The position numbers and the translations under genes were made by a program. The notes below the pieces were generated by a model. The model saw only the letters and a list, made by a program, of their open reading frames with translations. It ran no database searches and had not been told where the DNA came from. A stretch of DNA of 64,000 bases from Nocardioides sambongensis (lineage in GTDB: Bacteria > Actinomycetota > Actinomycetes > Propionibacteriales > Nocardioidaceae): NCBI RefSeq assembly GCF_006494815.1, contig NZ_CP041091.1, forward strand, positions 3,610,501-3,674,500. Direction: 5' to 3'. This document shows, in pieces, positions 1 to 8,648 of the stretch. Position 1 is the stretch's first letter, and each line of letters starts with the position of its first letter.

Positions 1-750
1 GGTGAAGGCGATCTCGTCGGCCGCGCAGGCGCCCAGCTCCCACTGCTGGGCGTCGCCGAACACGTAGACCCCGGGCCGGATCTCGTCGAGCGTGTCCGCG
101 TCGAGGTGCGCCACGCTCGGCGAGGAACCGCCGCTGAGCACCGGGTCCGCGATCCCGGCGGCCCGCAGCCCGCGGCCCGCGGTGCGCAGCGCCGCGGCCT
201 CGGCCGCGGCGGCTGCCGCCCGCTGGTCGGGGTGGTAGGAGTGCCCGGGGAAGGTGAACGCGCCGCGCACCTCGAGCCCGTGAGCGGTCGCCGTCCGCGC
301 CAGGTCGCCCGCCGCGTCCGGGGCGACGCCGGTGCGGTGGTGGCCGCTGTCCACCTCGATCATCACCGGCACGGCGCGGGTCACCGCCGCGAGCCGGGCC
401 GCGGCCTCCTCGCCGTCGCACCCCACGATCAGCGAGACGTCGCGGTCGAGGAGCCGCCGCAGCAGCGCCGTACGACCCTCGTCGAGCCAGACCGGGTAGG
501 CGACGAAGAGGTCGTCGAAGCCGGCCCCGGCGAAGGCGAGGGCCTCGCCGAGCGTGGCCACGGTGAGGCCGGAGGCGCCCGCCTCGACCTGCATCCGGGC
601 GATCTCGGGGATCTTGTGCGTCTTCACGTGCGGTCGCAGCGCGACCCCGGCCCGCGCCGCCCGGTCGGCCATCGCGGCGACGTTGCGCCGCAGGCGGTCG
701 GCGTCGACGACGGGCAGCGGGGTGGGCAGGTCCTCATACACCCTCGTCAC
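1..750 (-). CDS. D-threonine aldolase / D-serine dehydratase-like PLP enzyme (C-terminus missing)
   Basis: The reading frame runs off the left edge, leaving about 250 N-terminal residues. They read as the alanine-racemase-type barrel of the DSD1 / D-threonine aldolase group. The segment PHVKTHK at about residues 40-46 is the family's PLP-lysine region, and EVDSGHHRTG at about residue 131 is also typical. The enzyme probably cleaves or deaminates a D-beta-hydroxy amino acid in the cytoplasm. The metal-binding C-terminal domain is outside the window, so aldolase and dehydratase cannot be told apart. Two in-frame GTG codons (750 and 741) could start it and neither has a clear ribosome site. It diverges from the alarmone synthetase at 977. 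Confidence 0.8.
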   Translation of the reverse strand, partial: MTRVYEDLPTPLPVVDADRLRRNVAAMADRAARAGVALRPHVKTHKIPEIARMQVEAGASGLTVATLGEALAFAGAGFDDLFVAYPVWLDEGRTALLRRLLDRDVSLIVGCDGEEAAARLAAVTRAVPVMIEVDSGHHRTGVAPDAAGDLARTATAHGLEVRGAFTFPGHSYHPDQRAAAAAAEAAALRTAGRGLRAAGIADPVLSGGSSPSVAHLDADTLDEIRPGVYVFGDAQQWELGACAADEIAFT

Positions 751-976
751 GCTATCCGGAGGCGGACCGTCCGGGACCTTGGTCCCGATCCTGCGCATTC
801 GGCCACGCGAACCCGATCGCCTCGCTACCGTCGAGGAGCCGGCCCGCTGCGGGGGAGGCCGGACTCCGAGCCGACGGTGGTCGGGGGCGTGGGGGGAGGG
901 CCCTCGACCACCGCCCTCGGGCCCCGGGAGCTTGTCCGATCCGGCATCCTGAAGGTGGCCCACCACCGGAGGACTG

Positions 977-1666
977 ATGACCAGCATCGAGAGCGATCAA
1001 CCCGTCGAGGACCTCGACGCACACTGGGCGTTGAGCGTGGTGCACGACGGGATCGATCGCGACGTACGGCGCCGCCTGATGCGGTTCCGGCTCCGCTACA
1101 AGTTCGCGCTCGACGAGGTCACCACCAAGATCGCGATCCTCCGCGAGGAGTTCGAGGAGACCCACGACCACAGCCCGATCGAGCACGTGCGCACCCGGCT
1201 GAAGTCGCCGGAGAGCGTGGTGGCGAAGGTGGCCCGGGTCGGTTGCGAGCCGACCGTGGAGGGGATCACCGCCAACATCCGCGACATCGCCGGGGTGCGG
1301 GTGGTGTGCCCGTTCGAGAGCGACGTCTACTGGATCAGCGACATGCTGACCAGCCAGCCGGACGTCACCGTCCTCGAGGTCGAGGACTACATCGCCACAC
1401 CCAAGCCCAACGGCTACCGCAGCCTGCACCTGATCATCGAGATCCCGGTCTACCTCTCCGACCGCACCGAGCACGTCCCGGTCGAGCTGCAGATCCGCAC
1501 CATCGCGATGGACTTCTGGGCCAGCGTCGAGCACACCATCTACTACAAGTACGACGGCACCGTGCCGTCCGGCCTGCTCGACGAGCTGCGCACGGCCGCC
1601 CTCACCGCGGCGTCGTTGGACGCGATGATGGGGGAGCTGCGCAGCGAGGTGCGCCCGGTCGACTGA
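977..1666 (+). CDS. Small alarmone synthetase, RelA/SpoT-domain GTP pyrophosphokinase
   Basis: A 229-residue protein made of one RelA/SpoT nucleotidyltransferase domain (about residues 55-195). Such enzymes move pyrophosphate from ATP to GTP or GDP to make (p)ppGpp. Visible motifs are TPKPNGYRSLH (about residues 139-149) and VELQIRTIAMDFWASVEH (about residues 170-187), both typical of RelQ/YjbM-like synthetases. The hydrolase (HD), TGS and ACT domains of long Rel proteins are absent, so it should act as a single-function cytosolic synthetase. The ATG follows GGAGGA at good spacing. It is alone on its strand and converges with the DUF1707 gene. The family call is firm; its physiological trigger cannot be read from the sequence. 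Confidence 0.92.
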   Translation: MTSIESDQPVEDLDAHWALSVVHDGIDRDVRRRLMRFRLRYKFALDEVTTKIAILREEFEETHDHSPIEHVRTRLKSPESVVAKVARVGCEPTVEGITANIRDIAGVRVVCPFESDVYWISDMLTSQPDVTVLEVEDYIATPKPNGYRSLHLIIEIPVYLSDRTEHVPVELQIRTIAMDFWASVEHTIYYKYDGTVPSGLLDELRTAALTAASLDAMMGELRSEVRPVD

Positions 1667-1712
1667 GTTCGCGGTCCACGTCCATCGGTCGCTCGATCGA
1701 TCGATCGCTCGT

Positions 1713-2228
1713 TCAGTCGCTGGATCGGCCGCTCGGTCTGCCGCTCGGGGATCGCCGAGGAGCCTGCGTGCGGCCATCGGGGCTGGGCTCGAACCACTGC
1801 TCCGGGTTCAGGCTCCCGAAGTCGAGGTCCATCTCCGTGTCGGACCAGTCCGGGAGCCGCGTGGGGTCGGTCCGCTCCTCGGTGGGAGGCGAGGGCGGGG
1901 GACCCTCGCCCGCACCGCCCGGGTCGACCGAGGCGAGGGTGGCGCCGGTCGCCGTCCCGACGAGCAGGCAGCCGAGGCCGATCAGGAAGCCGCGGCGCGT
2001 CCCGGTGGTGGTGACCTGCGTGGCGCCGAGGCCGGGAGCCGGCAGCCGCGGGCGGTCCGAGAGATCGGCGACGAGGTACTCCAGCGTCTCGAGCCGGTCG
2101 GCCTCCAGCGCGCGCTCGGTGCGCTCGAGCTGCTCGGGTGCGGGCAGCTCCTCGTTGCGCCGGGCCCTCGACAGCGCCGAGACCACGGCGAGACGGTCCG
2201 CGTCGGTCGCCGGACGCGTCGATCTCAT
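1713..2228 (-). CDS. DUF1707-domain single-pass membrane protein
   Basis: A 171-residue protein. Residues 1-56 match DUF1707, the short helical domain with an ATDADR...V..AL start and a LEYLVADL end that is common at the N-terminus of actinobacterial membrane proteins. One hydrophobic segment follows (about residues 83-102, starting GFLIGLGCLL). The rest is a proline- and acid-rich tail without recognisable fold. It is the last gene of a three-gene minus-strand operon, 10 bp after the phosphotransferase stop, with only a weak ribosome site. The family's function is unknown; a membrane-bound regulatory or adaptor role is a guess. Confidence 0.75.
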   Translation of the reverse strand: MRSTRPATDADRLAVVSALSRARRNEELPAPEQLERTERALEADRLETLEYLVADLSDRPRLPAPGLGATQVTTTGTRRGFLIGLGCLLVGTATGATLASVDPGGAGEGPPPSPPTEERTDPTRLPDWSDTEMDLDFGSLNPEQWFEPSPDGRTQAPRRSPSGRPSGRSSD

Positions 2229-2238
2229 CCGTCCATCT

Positions 2239-3306
2239 TCACATCACCAGGTCCAGGCTCCCCAGCTCCCTGATCGCGCTGCAGGCCCGCTCCACCATCG
2301 CCGCGAACATCCGGTCGCCCCGATCGGTGCGGGTGCCGTAGGCGCACCCGAACACGGCGACGAGGGGCCCCTGCAGCATCGCGAACCGGTAGTCCTCCCA
2401 GCACAGGTCCAGGTCGTAGTCGGCGACTCCGTGGCCGGTGAGGGCAGCGTGGTACGCGGCGACCAGGTCGCGCTCCTCGGCGCGCCGCTGCCCGGACTCC
2501 AGGCCGGTGCCGGTGAAGAACGCCAGGTCCCGGGCCGGCAGGGCCAGGGAGAGCGTCTGCCAGTCGACGGCGACCACGCCGGGGGCGCCGCCGGGCGGGA
2601 AGAGGAGGTTGTCGAGCCGGTAGTCGCCGTGGACCAGGCCGAACCGCTCGGCACGGCCCAGCGCCCACGGCCCGATCACCGCGGCGACGTCGCGCAGGGT
2701 GGCGACGGTGTCGGCGCCGAGCAGGTCGCCCAGCCCGTCGACGAAGATGTCGGTGGCGGGCCCGAAGAGCTCGGCCATCAGCGCCGCGTCATCGGGGCCG
2801 TTGATGCTCAGTCCGTCGATCGCCAGCAGGGTCGGGTCGCACCACCGCGGACCGTGCAGGCCCGCCAGGTTGACCACGGCGTCACGCGCCTGGGCGGGCG
2901 TGCAGCCGGCCAGTTGGTCGCCCTGCTCAGCGGGTGCCGCGTCGCCCATCACCAGGGTGAACTCGGCGCCGTCATCGGCGAAGGTCGCCAGGTGGGTGGC
3001 GGGGACGCGGACCGCGACGGTCGGCGCGATCTCGGCGTAGAACCGGACCTCGCTGCGATAGACGCCAGCGAGCAGCGGGCGGGTGGCCGGGTCCTCGGCG
3101 GGCAGCTTGACCAGCACGCTGGCGGGCAGCTCCGCACCGGGAGCGGCGTCCAGGCGGACCCGGTAGCAGGTGCCGATCTGTCCGGTGCCCACCCGCTCCA
3201 CCTCGACCCCGGCGATCGCCGGTCCGAGGACCGCCCGTGCCCAGTCCACGGTGATCTCCGCCGCGGTCGAGATCAGCCCGGTCGTGGCGACCGGCTCCCC
3301 GCTCAC
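2239..3306 (-). CDS. Aminoglycoside-phosphotransferase / ecdysteroid-kinase-like protein
   Basis: About 355 residues with an APH/CHK kinase-like fold. The catalytic loop HGDYRLDNLLFP and the metal-binding motif VDWQ are both present, and a lysine in VLVKLP suits ATP binding. Related actinobacterial proteins phosphorylate small hydroxylated molecules; the substrate here is unknown, and real aminoglycoside resistance is unlikely. The start is ambiguous. GTG at 3306 overlaps the upstream oxidoreductase stop by 4 bp (GTGA), the coupling seen all over this window. GTG at 3315 would add three residues. Co-transcription with an F420-type oxidoreductase suggests joint action on one alcohol or terpenoid-like substrate, which is inference. 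Confidence 0.85.
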   Translation of the reverse strand: MSGEPVATTGLISTAAEITVDWARAVLGPAIAGVEVERVGTGQIGTCYRVRLDAAPGAELPASVLVKLPAEDPATRPLLAGVYRSEVRFYAEIAPTVAVRVPATHLATFADDGAEFTLVMGDAAPAEQGDQLAGCTPAQARDAVVNLAGLHGPRWCDPTLLAIDGLSINGPDDAALMAELFGPATDIFVDGLGDLLGADTVATLRDVAAVIGPWALGRAERFGLVHGDYRLDNLLFPPGGAPGVVAVDWQTLSLALPARDLAFFTGTGLESGQRRAEERDLVAAYHAALTGHGVADYDLDLCWEDYRFAMLQGPLVAVFGCAYGTRTDRGDRMFAAMVERACSAIRELGSLDLVM

Positions 3307-4394
3307 CGCATCCACCCGGGGTTGGCCGGGAGCGCGTCCAGGCCGTCGGGGCGGACCACCCGCCAGGCGTCCAGCACCGGGGCCAGCTCAGCGGGGGTGG
3401 CGCCGTGCAGCACCACGCTGTCGGCGCCGGCCTCGAGCTGGTCGCTGATCCGGGCGGCGCAGTCGGCCGGTGAGCCGGTGGCGGACGCGGACAGCCACGC
3501 GGCCGGCAGCACCTCGTCGCGCAGGTGGGTGAGCTCCTCGACGGTGCCGACCGCGTCGAACGCGCCGGGATAGCCCTGCACCAGGTGGTCGTTGCGGAAC
3601 CGCTCCAGGTCGGCCGGGTCCCAGCCGTTGGCCCGCACCAGGACCTGGCCATACCCCTGCAGGTACGTCGCGAGCCGGCCGACCAGCTTGCGCAGCCGCA
3701 GTTCGACGGGGACCTGGTCGGTGACGGTGGCGAGAACCGACCAGATCCGGACCGAGGCGGGGTCACGGCCGGCGTCCGCGGCGGCGTTGCGAATCACCTC
3801 GACGGCCCGGCGCAGGGTGTCGTCGGTAAAGAACGTGTGCAGCACCACGCCGTCGGCGACCTGGCCGGCGAGCTCGAGCGTCCTGCCGCCGATCGCCATC
3901 ATCAGCACCGGGATGTGCTCGTCGAAGCTGCTGTCCTGACTGAGGTAGTCGAACCTGCCGGCAGGTCCGTCGTGGCCGACCACGCTGCCGCCGGACCAGA
4001 GGGTGCGCAGGATCTCGACGGTGTCGCGCAGCCGGGCGCCGGTGACCCGCTCGACGCCCATCAGGTCGAAGAGGAGGTCGAAACCGCGGCCCAGGCCGAG
4101 GGCGTAGCGACCACCGGAGGCGCGGTGCAGCGTGGTCACCATCGTGGCGGTGACCAGCGGGTGCCGGGTGTGCGGGTTGGTGGCGGCGGTGGCGACCCCG
4201 ATCCGCTCGCTCACCCCCACGGCCAGCCCGGCCATCACCGCGGCGTCCTTGACGTTGAACCTCTCGGAGAGGAACACCGAGCCGAGGCCCAGCCGCTCGG
4301 CCAGCCGGACCTCGTCGATCAGGTCGGCGGGCTGGGAGCTGTGCCCGGCCAGCCCGTAGCAGGCCAGCTCGGGGAACTCGGGTGCCTCCGGCAT
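3303..4394 (-). CDS. LLM-class (F420-type) oxidoreductase, TIGR03857-like
   Basis: A 363-residue luciferase-like TIM-barrel protein. Visible features are the early segment AERLGLGSVFLSERF, a central LGLGRGFD and a late ADSVVLHG. It most resembles actinobacterial F420-dependent oxidoreductases that transfer hydride between coenzyme F420 and an organic substrate; the exact reaction is not known. The ATG is preceded by GGGAGGA. It is the first gene of the operon that continues into the kinase-like and DUF1707 genes, and a perfect palindrome (4464-4479) lies about 70 bp upstream. F420 rather than FMN use is inferred from family resemblance. Confidence 0.88.
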   Translation of the reverse strand: MPEAPEFPELACYGLAGHSSQPADLIDEVRLAERLGLGSVFLSERFNVKDAAVMAGLAVGVSERIGVATAATNPHTRHPLVTATMVTTLHRASGGRYALGLGRGFDLLFDLMGVERVTGARLRDTVEILRTLWSGGSVVGHDGPAGRFDYLSQDSSFDEHIPVLMMAIGGRTLELAGQVADGVVLHTFFTDDTLRRAVEVIRNAAADAGRDPASVRIWSVLATVTDQVPVELRLRKLVGRLATYLQGYGQVLVRANGWDPADLERFRNDHLVQGYPGAFDAVGTVEELTHLRDEVLPAAWLSASATGSPADCAARISDQLEAGADSVVLHGATPAELAPVLDAWRVVRPDGLDALPANPGWMR

Positions 4395-4463
4395 GCGCTT
4401 CCTCCCGTGCCGACGTGGTCGCGGGTCTGGCCGCCGGTCACGGGTGGAAGGCTAGGAGGATTC

Positions 4464-4479
4464 CTGGACATCTGTCCAG
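4464..4479. promoter_or_regulatory. Perfect palindrome, candidate operator
   Basis: CTGGACA-TC-TGTCCAG is a perfect 7+7 inverted repeat, 70 bp upstream of the F420-type oxidoreductase ATG on the minus strand and just past the 3' end of the VTC gene. Its size and symmetry fit a dimeric repressor site (TetR or GntR type) for the 4394-to-1713 operon. No regulator gene is adjacent. Confidence 0.45.
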
Positions 4480-4487
4480 AGAAGTGC

Positions 4488-5381
4488 TCAGTCGGGTCCG
4501 GAGCGGGTGCGACCACCGGGCAGGACGGGGCCGTTGGCCGGGTCGAGGGTGACCCGGTCGGGCACCGGGTCGAGGGTGACCCGGTCGGGCACCCGATCGA
4601 GGTGCCGGGCGAGGGTGCGGTGCCACTTCAGCCGCGGCAGGGAGGGGTCGAGGGCGGCCAGCCCGACGCCGTACTTGCTGATCGCGACCGGGCGCAGGCC
4701 GCTGCGCCACAGCAGCCGGTCGACCTCGGAGGGGCGGGCGCCGGACTTCGTCTCGACGATCACCCGACCGGGCATGCCGAGCGAGCCGCCCGGGGCCCGG
4801 GGCCCGGTGGCGCCCTCGAAGCGCAGGTCCTCGTCCACGGTCGCCCGGGCGCCGGAGCCGGGCAGGAAGAGGGTGCTGCGGCGGTAGCGCGTCGCGAGCG
4901 CCGGCGCGAGCCGGCCGGCGACCGGTGCGCCCAGGCGTCCGGCGACCCAGGTCCGGCCGAGCGGCCCCACGTCGTCGCCGGCACGATGGCCGGGGAGCTC
5001 GATCCGTTCCTTGACGGTGCTGCCGCGTGGCCCGGAGGTCTTCAGCTCCAGGAAGCTCGCCCCGGTGTCCAGATAGCTGCGGGTGCGGATCTTCCAGCGG
5101 CCCCGCCGCTTCCGCCCAGCGAGCAGATAGCTGTCCCGTTCCGGGGTGTCCAGGTAGAGCGAGTGGTAGGCGGAGGTACGACGCCCCGCCACCTCCAGCA
5201 CGCAGGCATCCTCGGGCAGGCCGGCCACCAGGTGCGCCAGCAACGCGGTCGGGACGACGTACTTGCGGTCGACGCGGGTGAGCAGCGCGGCCCGGTCCAC
5301 GAGCAGGTCGAGGTCGATCCGGACCAGGCCGGCGGTCAGGTCGGCCATGCTCGGGGCGAGTGCCGTGGCGCGGCTGCTCAT
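4488..5381 (-). CDS. VTC-domain protein (polyphosphate-polymerase fold)
   Basis: A 297-residue protein with the VTC/TTM tunnel-fold signature: RKYVV near residue 40, YHSLYLDTP near residue 70, KIRTRSYL, LELK, VKERIEL, and a late VETKSGARPSEVD with KYGVG. In yeast this fold polymerises ATP gamma-phosphate into polyphosphate; bacterial homologues are largely uncharacterised, so the activity is inferred. The start codon overlaps the stop of the DUF4956 gene by 4 bp (ATGA), so the two are translationally coupled. This pairing recurs in bacteria and suggests a membrane complex. The last 35 residues are low-complexity and contain a tandem 9-residue duplication. Confidence 0.85.
   Translation of the reverse strand: MSSRATALAPSMADLTAGLVRIDLDLLVDRAALLTRVDRKYVVPTALLAHLVAGLPEDACVLEVAGRRTSAYHSLYLDTPERDSYLLAGRKRRGRWKIRTRSYLDTGASFLELKTSGPRGSTVKERIELPGHRAGDDVGPLGRTWVAGRLGAPVAGRLAPALATRYRRSTLFLPGSGARATVDEDLRFEGATGPRAPGGSLGMPGRVIVETKSGARPSEVDRLLWRSGLRPVAISKYGVGLAALDPSLPRLKWHRTLARHLDRVPDRVTLDPVPDRVTLDPANGPVLPGGRTRSGPD
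4538..4591. repeat. Two tandem 27-bp units inside the VTC gene
   Basis: Two identical adjacent 27-bp copies in the 3' coding end of the VTC gene encode VPDRVTLDP twice, followed by a third partial unit. The unit is a multiple of three, so the frame is kept. It looks like a recent slippage duplication. Confidence 0.85.
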
Positions 5382-6010
5382 CGGGCGCTGCGCTCCAGGT
5401 AGAGGCTGGAGGTGTCGGCCAGGGCCGGTGCGGTGTCCTCCGCCGGGGCGTCCCGGACGGCCGGCCGGTCCTCGGGCCGGTAGCGGGCCACCACCAGGGT
5501 GGTGTCGTTGACCAGGTCGACCCGGACCACGGTGGCGGTGGCGGTCGGGATGCCGGTCAGCGTGCGGACCCGCGCGGTGGCCTCGGCCGGGTCGGTCCAG
5601 GCCTGGTCCAGCACCATCTCCTGACTCACCGTGCGTCCGGCGATCCGCGGGTGGTCGCCGATCGCCACCGCCGCCAGGATCGCCGTCATCAAGGCGATGC
5701 CGAGCAGCGTGCTCGTGATCGTGAGTCCGCCGAGCAGGCCGAGCGCCAGGGCGGCGAAGTAGTAGGCCACCTCCCGCTGGGTCAGCTCCTCCGACCGCAG
5801 CCGGATGATGGAGAGGATGCCGAACAGGCCGAGCCCGAGGCCCGCCCCGACGGTCCCGTCGGAGAGGGCGGCGGTGACCGCCAGGACCCCGACGTTGACG
5901 GTGAGGAAGGCGACGACGAGCTCGCGACGGCCGTCCCGGCGCCAGAACAGGCCGAAGACGAGAAGGGCGATGGCGACCACGTCGGCGAGGACGAGGGGCG
6001 AGGTCAGCAT
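5378..6010 (-). CDS. DUF4956 membrane protein
   Basis: A 210-residue integral membrane protein. Three or four hydrophobic helices fill residues 1-115 (for example LVLADVVAIALLVFGLF and VAYYFAALALGLLGGLTI), followed by a soluble C-terminal domain of about 90 residues. The linker SIIRLRSEELTQREVAYYF is typical of DUF4956. The ATG follows AGGAG. It is the first gene of a two-gene operon with the VTC-domain protein, which overlaps it by 4 bp. The family has no proven activity. Context suggests it anchors or exports the product of the VTC protein, which is inference. Confidence 0.85.
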   Translation of the reverse strand: MLTSPLVLADVVAIALLVFGLFWRRDGRRELVVAFLTVNVGVLAVTAALSDGTVGAGLGLGLFGILSIIRLRSEELTQREVAYYFAALALGLLGGLTITSTLLGIALMTAILAAVAIGDHPRIAGRTVSQEMVLDQAWTDPAEATARVRTLTGIPTATATVVRVDLVNDTTLVVARYRPEDRPAVRDAPAEDTAPALADTSSLYLERSAR

Positions 6011-6120
6011 GGTGGACTCCTGGTGGACGGAAGGTGACTTCCACCAGTGAGCCCTGCGCGGCTCGGCGTGACCTCGGGTCAGGCTGTGCGGTTGCTGTGA
6101 GGTGGGCGGTGGGGTGTGGC

Positions 6121-6182
6121 GAGCCCCATGCGGATTGGCTGTGATTTCGCCGAATTCCGAGCCGATCGGAATGGGGCGCGCC
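6121..6182. repeat. 62-bp palindromic element, copy 1
   Basis: An imperfect inverted repeat with arms GCCCCATGCGGATTGGC and GCCGATCGGAATGGGGC around a core holding TTTCGCCGAAT. It begins 13 bp beyond the TetR stop at 6195, so it forms the 3' end of that transcript. It shares arms, core and length with the copies at 21359 and 47161. It may act as a terminator-like hairpin or be a REP-type mobile palindrome. Confidence 0.85.
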
Positions 6183-6194
6183 GGGGGCGGCGCC

Positions 6195-6905
6195 TCAGGT
6201 CTTGTCGGAGGGGGTCAGCATCTCCATCAGCTGGTCCACCGGGACGTCCGGCAGGTCGATGCCCCGATCGGCGGCGATGCCGACGATCTGGCGCCAGATG
6301 TTGCGCGACAGCAGGTCGATGAAGTCCTCGAGCGCGGGACGCTCGCCGCCGCGGGCGGCCCACCGCTTGGCGGACTGGAACCCGCCGCCGACCAGCCCGA
6401 AGACGAACGGGTCCAAGACGTCGCGGTCGGCCTCGGGCAGCTCGATGCCCAGGACCGCGACGAACGAGTTGATCAGCATCTCGATCCGCTCGGCGATCTC
6501 CTGGATCGCCTCCTCCATCGGCGTGGTGGGGCCGACGCCGAAGTCGCGCTCGATGAACCGGATCAGGGACGGGTGGGCGACCGTCCAGCGGACGTAGGTG
6601 TCCACGATCCGGTGGGTGACCTCGCTCGGCGTGCCCTCCAGGCGCATCACCGCGAACAGGTCGCCCCCGGCGCGGCGGCAGATCTCCCGCTGCACCGCGA
6701 CGTCGAGATCGGTGCGGTCCTCGAAGTGCCGGTAGAGCACCGTGCGGTGGATGCCCGCGCGGTCGGCGATCTCCTGGACGTGCACCGCCTCACCGGGCGG
6801 GTGCTGCTCGAGCACCGCGATCGCCGCGTCGATGATGTGCAGACGCCGCTCGCGCTTGTGCTGCTCCCAGCGCAGGCGTCGGCCGTCGGGGCGGGGTTCG
6901 CTCAT
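6195..6905 (-). CDS. TetR/AcrR-family transcriptional regulator
   Basis: A 236-residue TetR protein. The N-terminal DNA-binding domain (about residues 18-65) shows IIDAAIAVLEQH, then VQEIADRAGIHRTVLYRHFEDRTDL, the helix-turn-helix and its exit. The rest is a helical ligand domain. The ATG overlaps the stop of the ferredoxin-reductase gene by 4 bp (ATGA), making it the third gene of the AurF-FprB-TetR operon and a likely autoregulator of it. The effector is unknown; a lipid or other substrate of the diiron oxygenase is the natural guess. Confidence 0.9.
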   Translation of the reverse strand: MSEPRPDGRRLRWEQHKRERRLHIIDAAIAVLEQHPPGEAVHVQEIADRAGIHRTVLYRHFEDRTDLDVAVQREICRRAGGDLFAVMRLEGTPSEVTHRIVDTYVRWTVAHPSLIRFIERDFGVGPTTPMEEAIQEIAERIEMLINSFVAVLGIELPEADRDVLDPFVFGLVGGGFQSAKRWAARGGERPALEDFIDLLSRNIWRQIVGIAADRGIDLPDVPVDQLMEMLTPSDKT

Positions 6906-8623
6906 CGTGCTCCGCTGTTCTCCAGCGCCCGGCGGCGTCGTACGACGTCGACGACCCGGCGCGGTCGGGGACCCGGCGAGGGGGCGGAGGTCGTCCGCTG
7001 CTCGTGCGGGTCGGTGATCTTGTGGCGCGGCCGGCCCTCCGCGGCGCCGCGCTCGCGTTCGGCGGCGTCGAGACGCTGCCACTCGGCGAGCCCCGTCACG
7101 TCGGGGCACCGGTCACGGACGAAGGAGGCGATCGAGGCCAGGTCCCCCTGGGGGCCGGACGCTGCGGTGGAGCCGTCGGCGCGGTCGAGGTCGTCGAGCA
7201 GGCTCGCCACCGTCTCGGCGGCGCAGGACTTGTTGGTGCCGATGAACCCGGTCGGGCCCCGCTTGATCCACCCGGTCACGTAGACCCCGGGCTCGACCCG
7301 GCCGGCCCGGTGCGGGACGGTGCCGGACGTCTCGTCGAAGGGGAGGCCGGCCACGGGCAGGCCGCGGTGACCGATGGAGCGGATCACCATGCCCGCCTCG
7401 ATCTCCTCGGACTCCCCGGTCGCCACGGCGGCAACGTTACCCCCGCCCACCTCCTCGAGGCGGTTGCGGACCACGCGGACCCCCTCCACCCGGTCCGCCC
7501 CGAGCACCTCGACGGGGGAGAGCCCGAACCGCAGCACGATCCTGCGGCGGTCGGCACCGGCGTCGGCGGCCGGCCGAGCGGCGAGTGCGGCGAGCAGCCG
7601 GCTGCGGGTGTCGGGGCCGGTCAGGTCGCTCGGCTCGGCCTCCACCACCACGTCGACCTCGCCCGACTCCGCCAGCCCGGTGAGCCCGATCAGCTCGGGC
7701 ACCGTGAACGCGGCCTGGGCGGGTCCGCGGCGGCCGAGGACGACGACCTCCCGCACGGAGCCGGCCCGCAGCGCCTCGAGGGCGCCCGGCGCGAGGTCGG
7801 TGGCGGCGAGCCGGTCCGGGTCGGCGGTGAGCACCCGAGCGACGTCGAGCGCGACGTTGCCGTTGCCGACCACGACCACCCGCGGGCCACCGAGCCGCAC
7901 GTCCAGGCCGACCTTGTCCGGGTGGCCGTTGTACCAGCCGACCACGTCGGTCGCGGCGAGCGAGCCGGGCAGGTCCTCCCCGGGGATGTCCAGCCTGCGG
8001 TCGGCGGAGGCGCCGACGGCGTACACCACCGCGTGGTAGCGCGCGCGCAGCTCGTCCAGGGAGATGTCGGTGCCGACGTCGACGCCGAGGAAGTAGCGGA
8101 ACCGCGGCTGCGCCTCGATCGCGGCGAAGAGCCAGGCCACCTGCTTGGTCGCGGTGTGGTCCGGGGCCACGCCGTGACGCACCAGGCCGTACGGCGTCCG
8201 CAGCCGGTCGTAGACGTCCACGCCCTCGACCTCGGGGTGCTTGAGCAGCTCGTCCGCGGTGTAGAGCCCGGCCGGCCCCGCCCCGACCACCGCGACCCGG
8301 TACGGCCCCGCTGCCCGGGTACGTCGCTGCGGCGGCACCACCGCGACCGGGTGCCGGTCGGCGTGCGGGAAGACCTGGTAGTACTCCGCGTTCAGGCCGA
8401 CGAACGCCTCCTCGCCCGGGCGCAGCGCGGTGTCCGGCTTGATCGCCCCCACCGGGCAGGCCGTGGCGCAGGCGCCGCAGCCGACGCAGGCGGCGGCGTC
8501 GACGTAGACCATCTCGGCCTCGGCGAATCCCGGCTCCCCGGGCGCGGGGTGGATGCAGTTGACCGGGCACGCGACGACGCACGAGGCGTCGGCGCAGCAG
8601 GACTGGGTGACGACGTACGGCAT
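6902..8623 (-). CDS. fprB: Ferredoxin / FAD-NADP reductase fusion (FprB type)
   Basis: A 573-residue electron-transfer protein. Residues 1-70 are a bacterial ferredoxin with two Cys clusters (ADASCVVACPVNC and ACVGCGACATACPVG). The remainder is an adrenodoxin-reductase-like domain with FAD motif VVGAGPAGLYTADELL near residue 110 and pyridine-nucleotide motif VVVVGNGNVALDVA near residue 250. It should pass electrons from NADPH through FAD to iron-sulfur clusters and on to a partner oxygenase. The layout equals M. tuberculosis FprB. It starts 25 bp after the AurF-like gene, whose diiron site needs just such a donor, and overlaps the TetR gene by 4 bp. Confidence 0.93.
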   Translation of the reverse strand: MPYVVTQSCCADASCVVACPVNCIHPAPGEPGFAEAEMVYVDAAACVGCGACATACPVGAIKPDTALRPGEEAFVGLNAEYYQVFPHADRHPVAVVPPQRRTRAAGPYRVAVVGAGPAGLYTADELLKHPEVEGVDVYDRLRTPYGLVRHGVAPDHTATKQVAWLFAAIEAQPRFRYFLGVDVGTDISLDELRARYHAVVYAVGASADRRLDIPGEDLPGSLAATDVVGWYNGHPDKVGLDVRLGGPRVVVVGNGNVALDVARVLTADPDRLAATDLAPGALEALRAGSVREVVVLGRRGPAQAAFTVPELIGLTGLAESGEVDVVVEAEPSDLTGPDTRSRLLAALAARPAADAGADRRRIVLRFGLSPVEVLGADRVEGVRVVRNRLEEVGGGNVAAVATGESEEIEAGMVIRSIGHRGLPVAGLPFDETSGTVPHRAGRVEPGVYVTGWIKRGPTGFIGTNKSCAAETVASLLDDLDRADGSTAASGPQGDLASIASFVRDRCPDVTGLAEWQRLDAAERERGAAEGRPRHKITDPHEQRTTSAPSPGPRPRRVVDVVRRRRALENSGAR

Positions 8624-8648
8624 GGGGATCCTCGGGAGGCGGCGCGGC

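Noticed and set aside
1692..1712. GATC tetranucleotide run near the alarmone synthetase end as an origin or methylation cluster
   Set aside because: Only about three CGAT units between convergent genes, with no other origin feature. It looks like simple-sequence slippage.
106..3573. A 1155-codon plus-strand open frame covering four genes
   Set aside because: It runs antisense to, or out of frame with, the DSD1, RelA, phosphotransferase and oxidoreductase genes, all of which have strong family motifs. It is a GC artefact.
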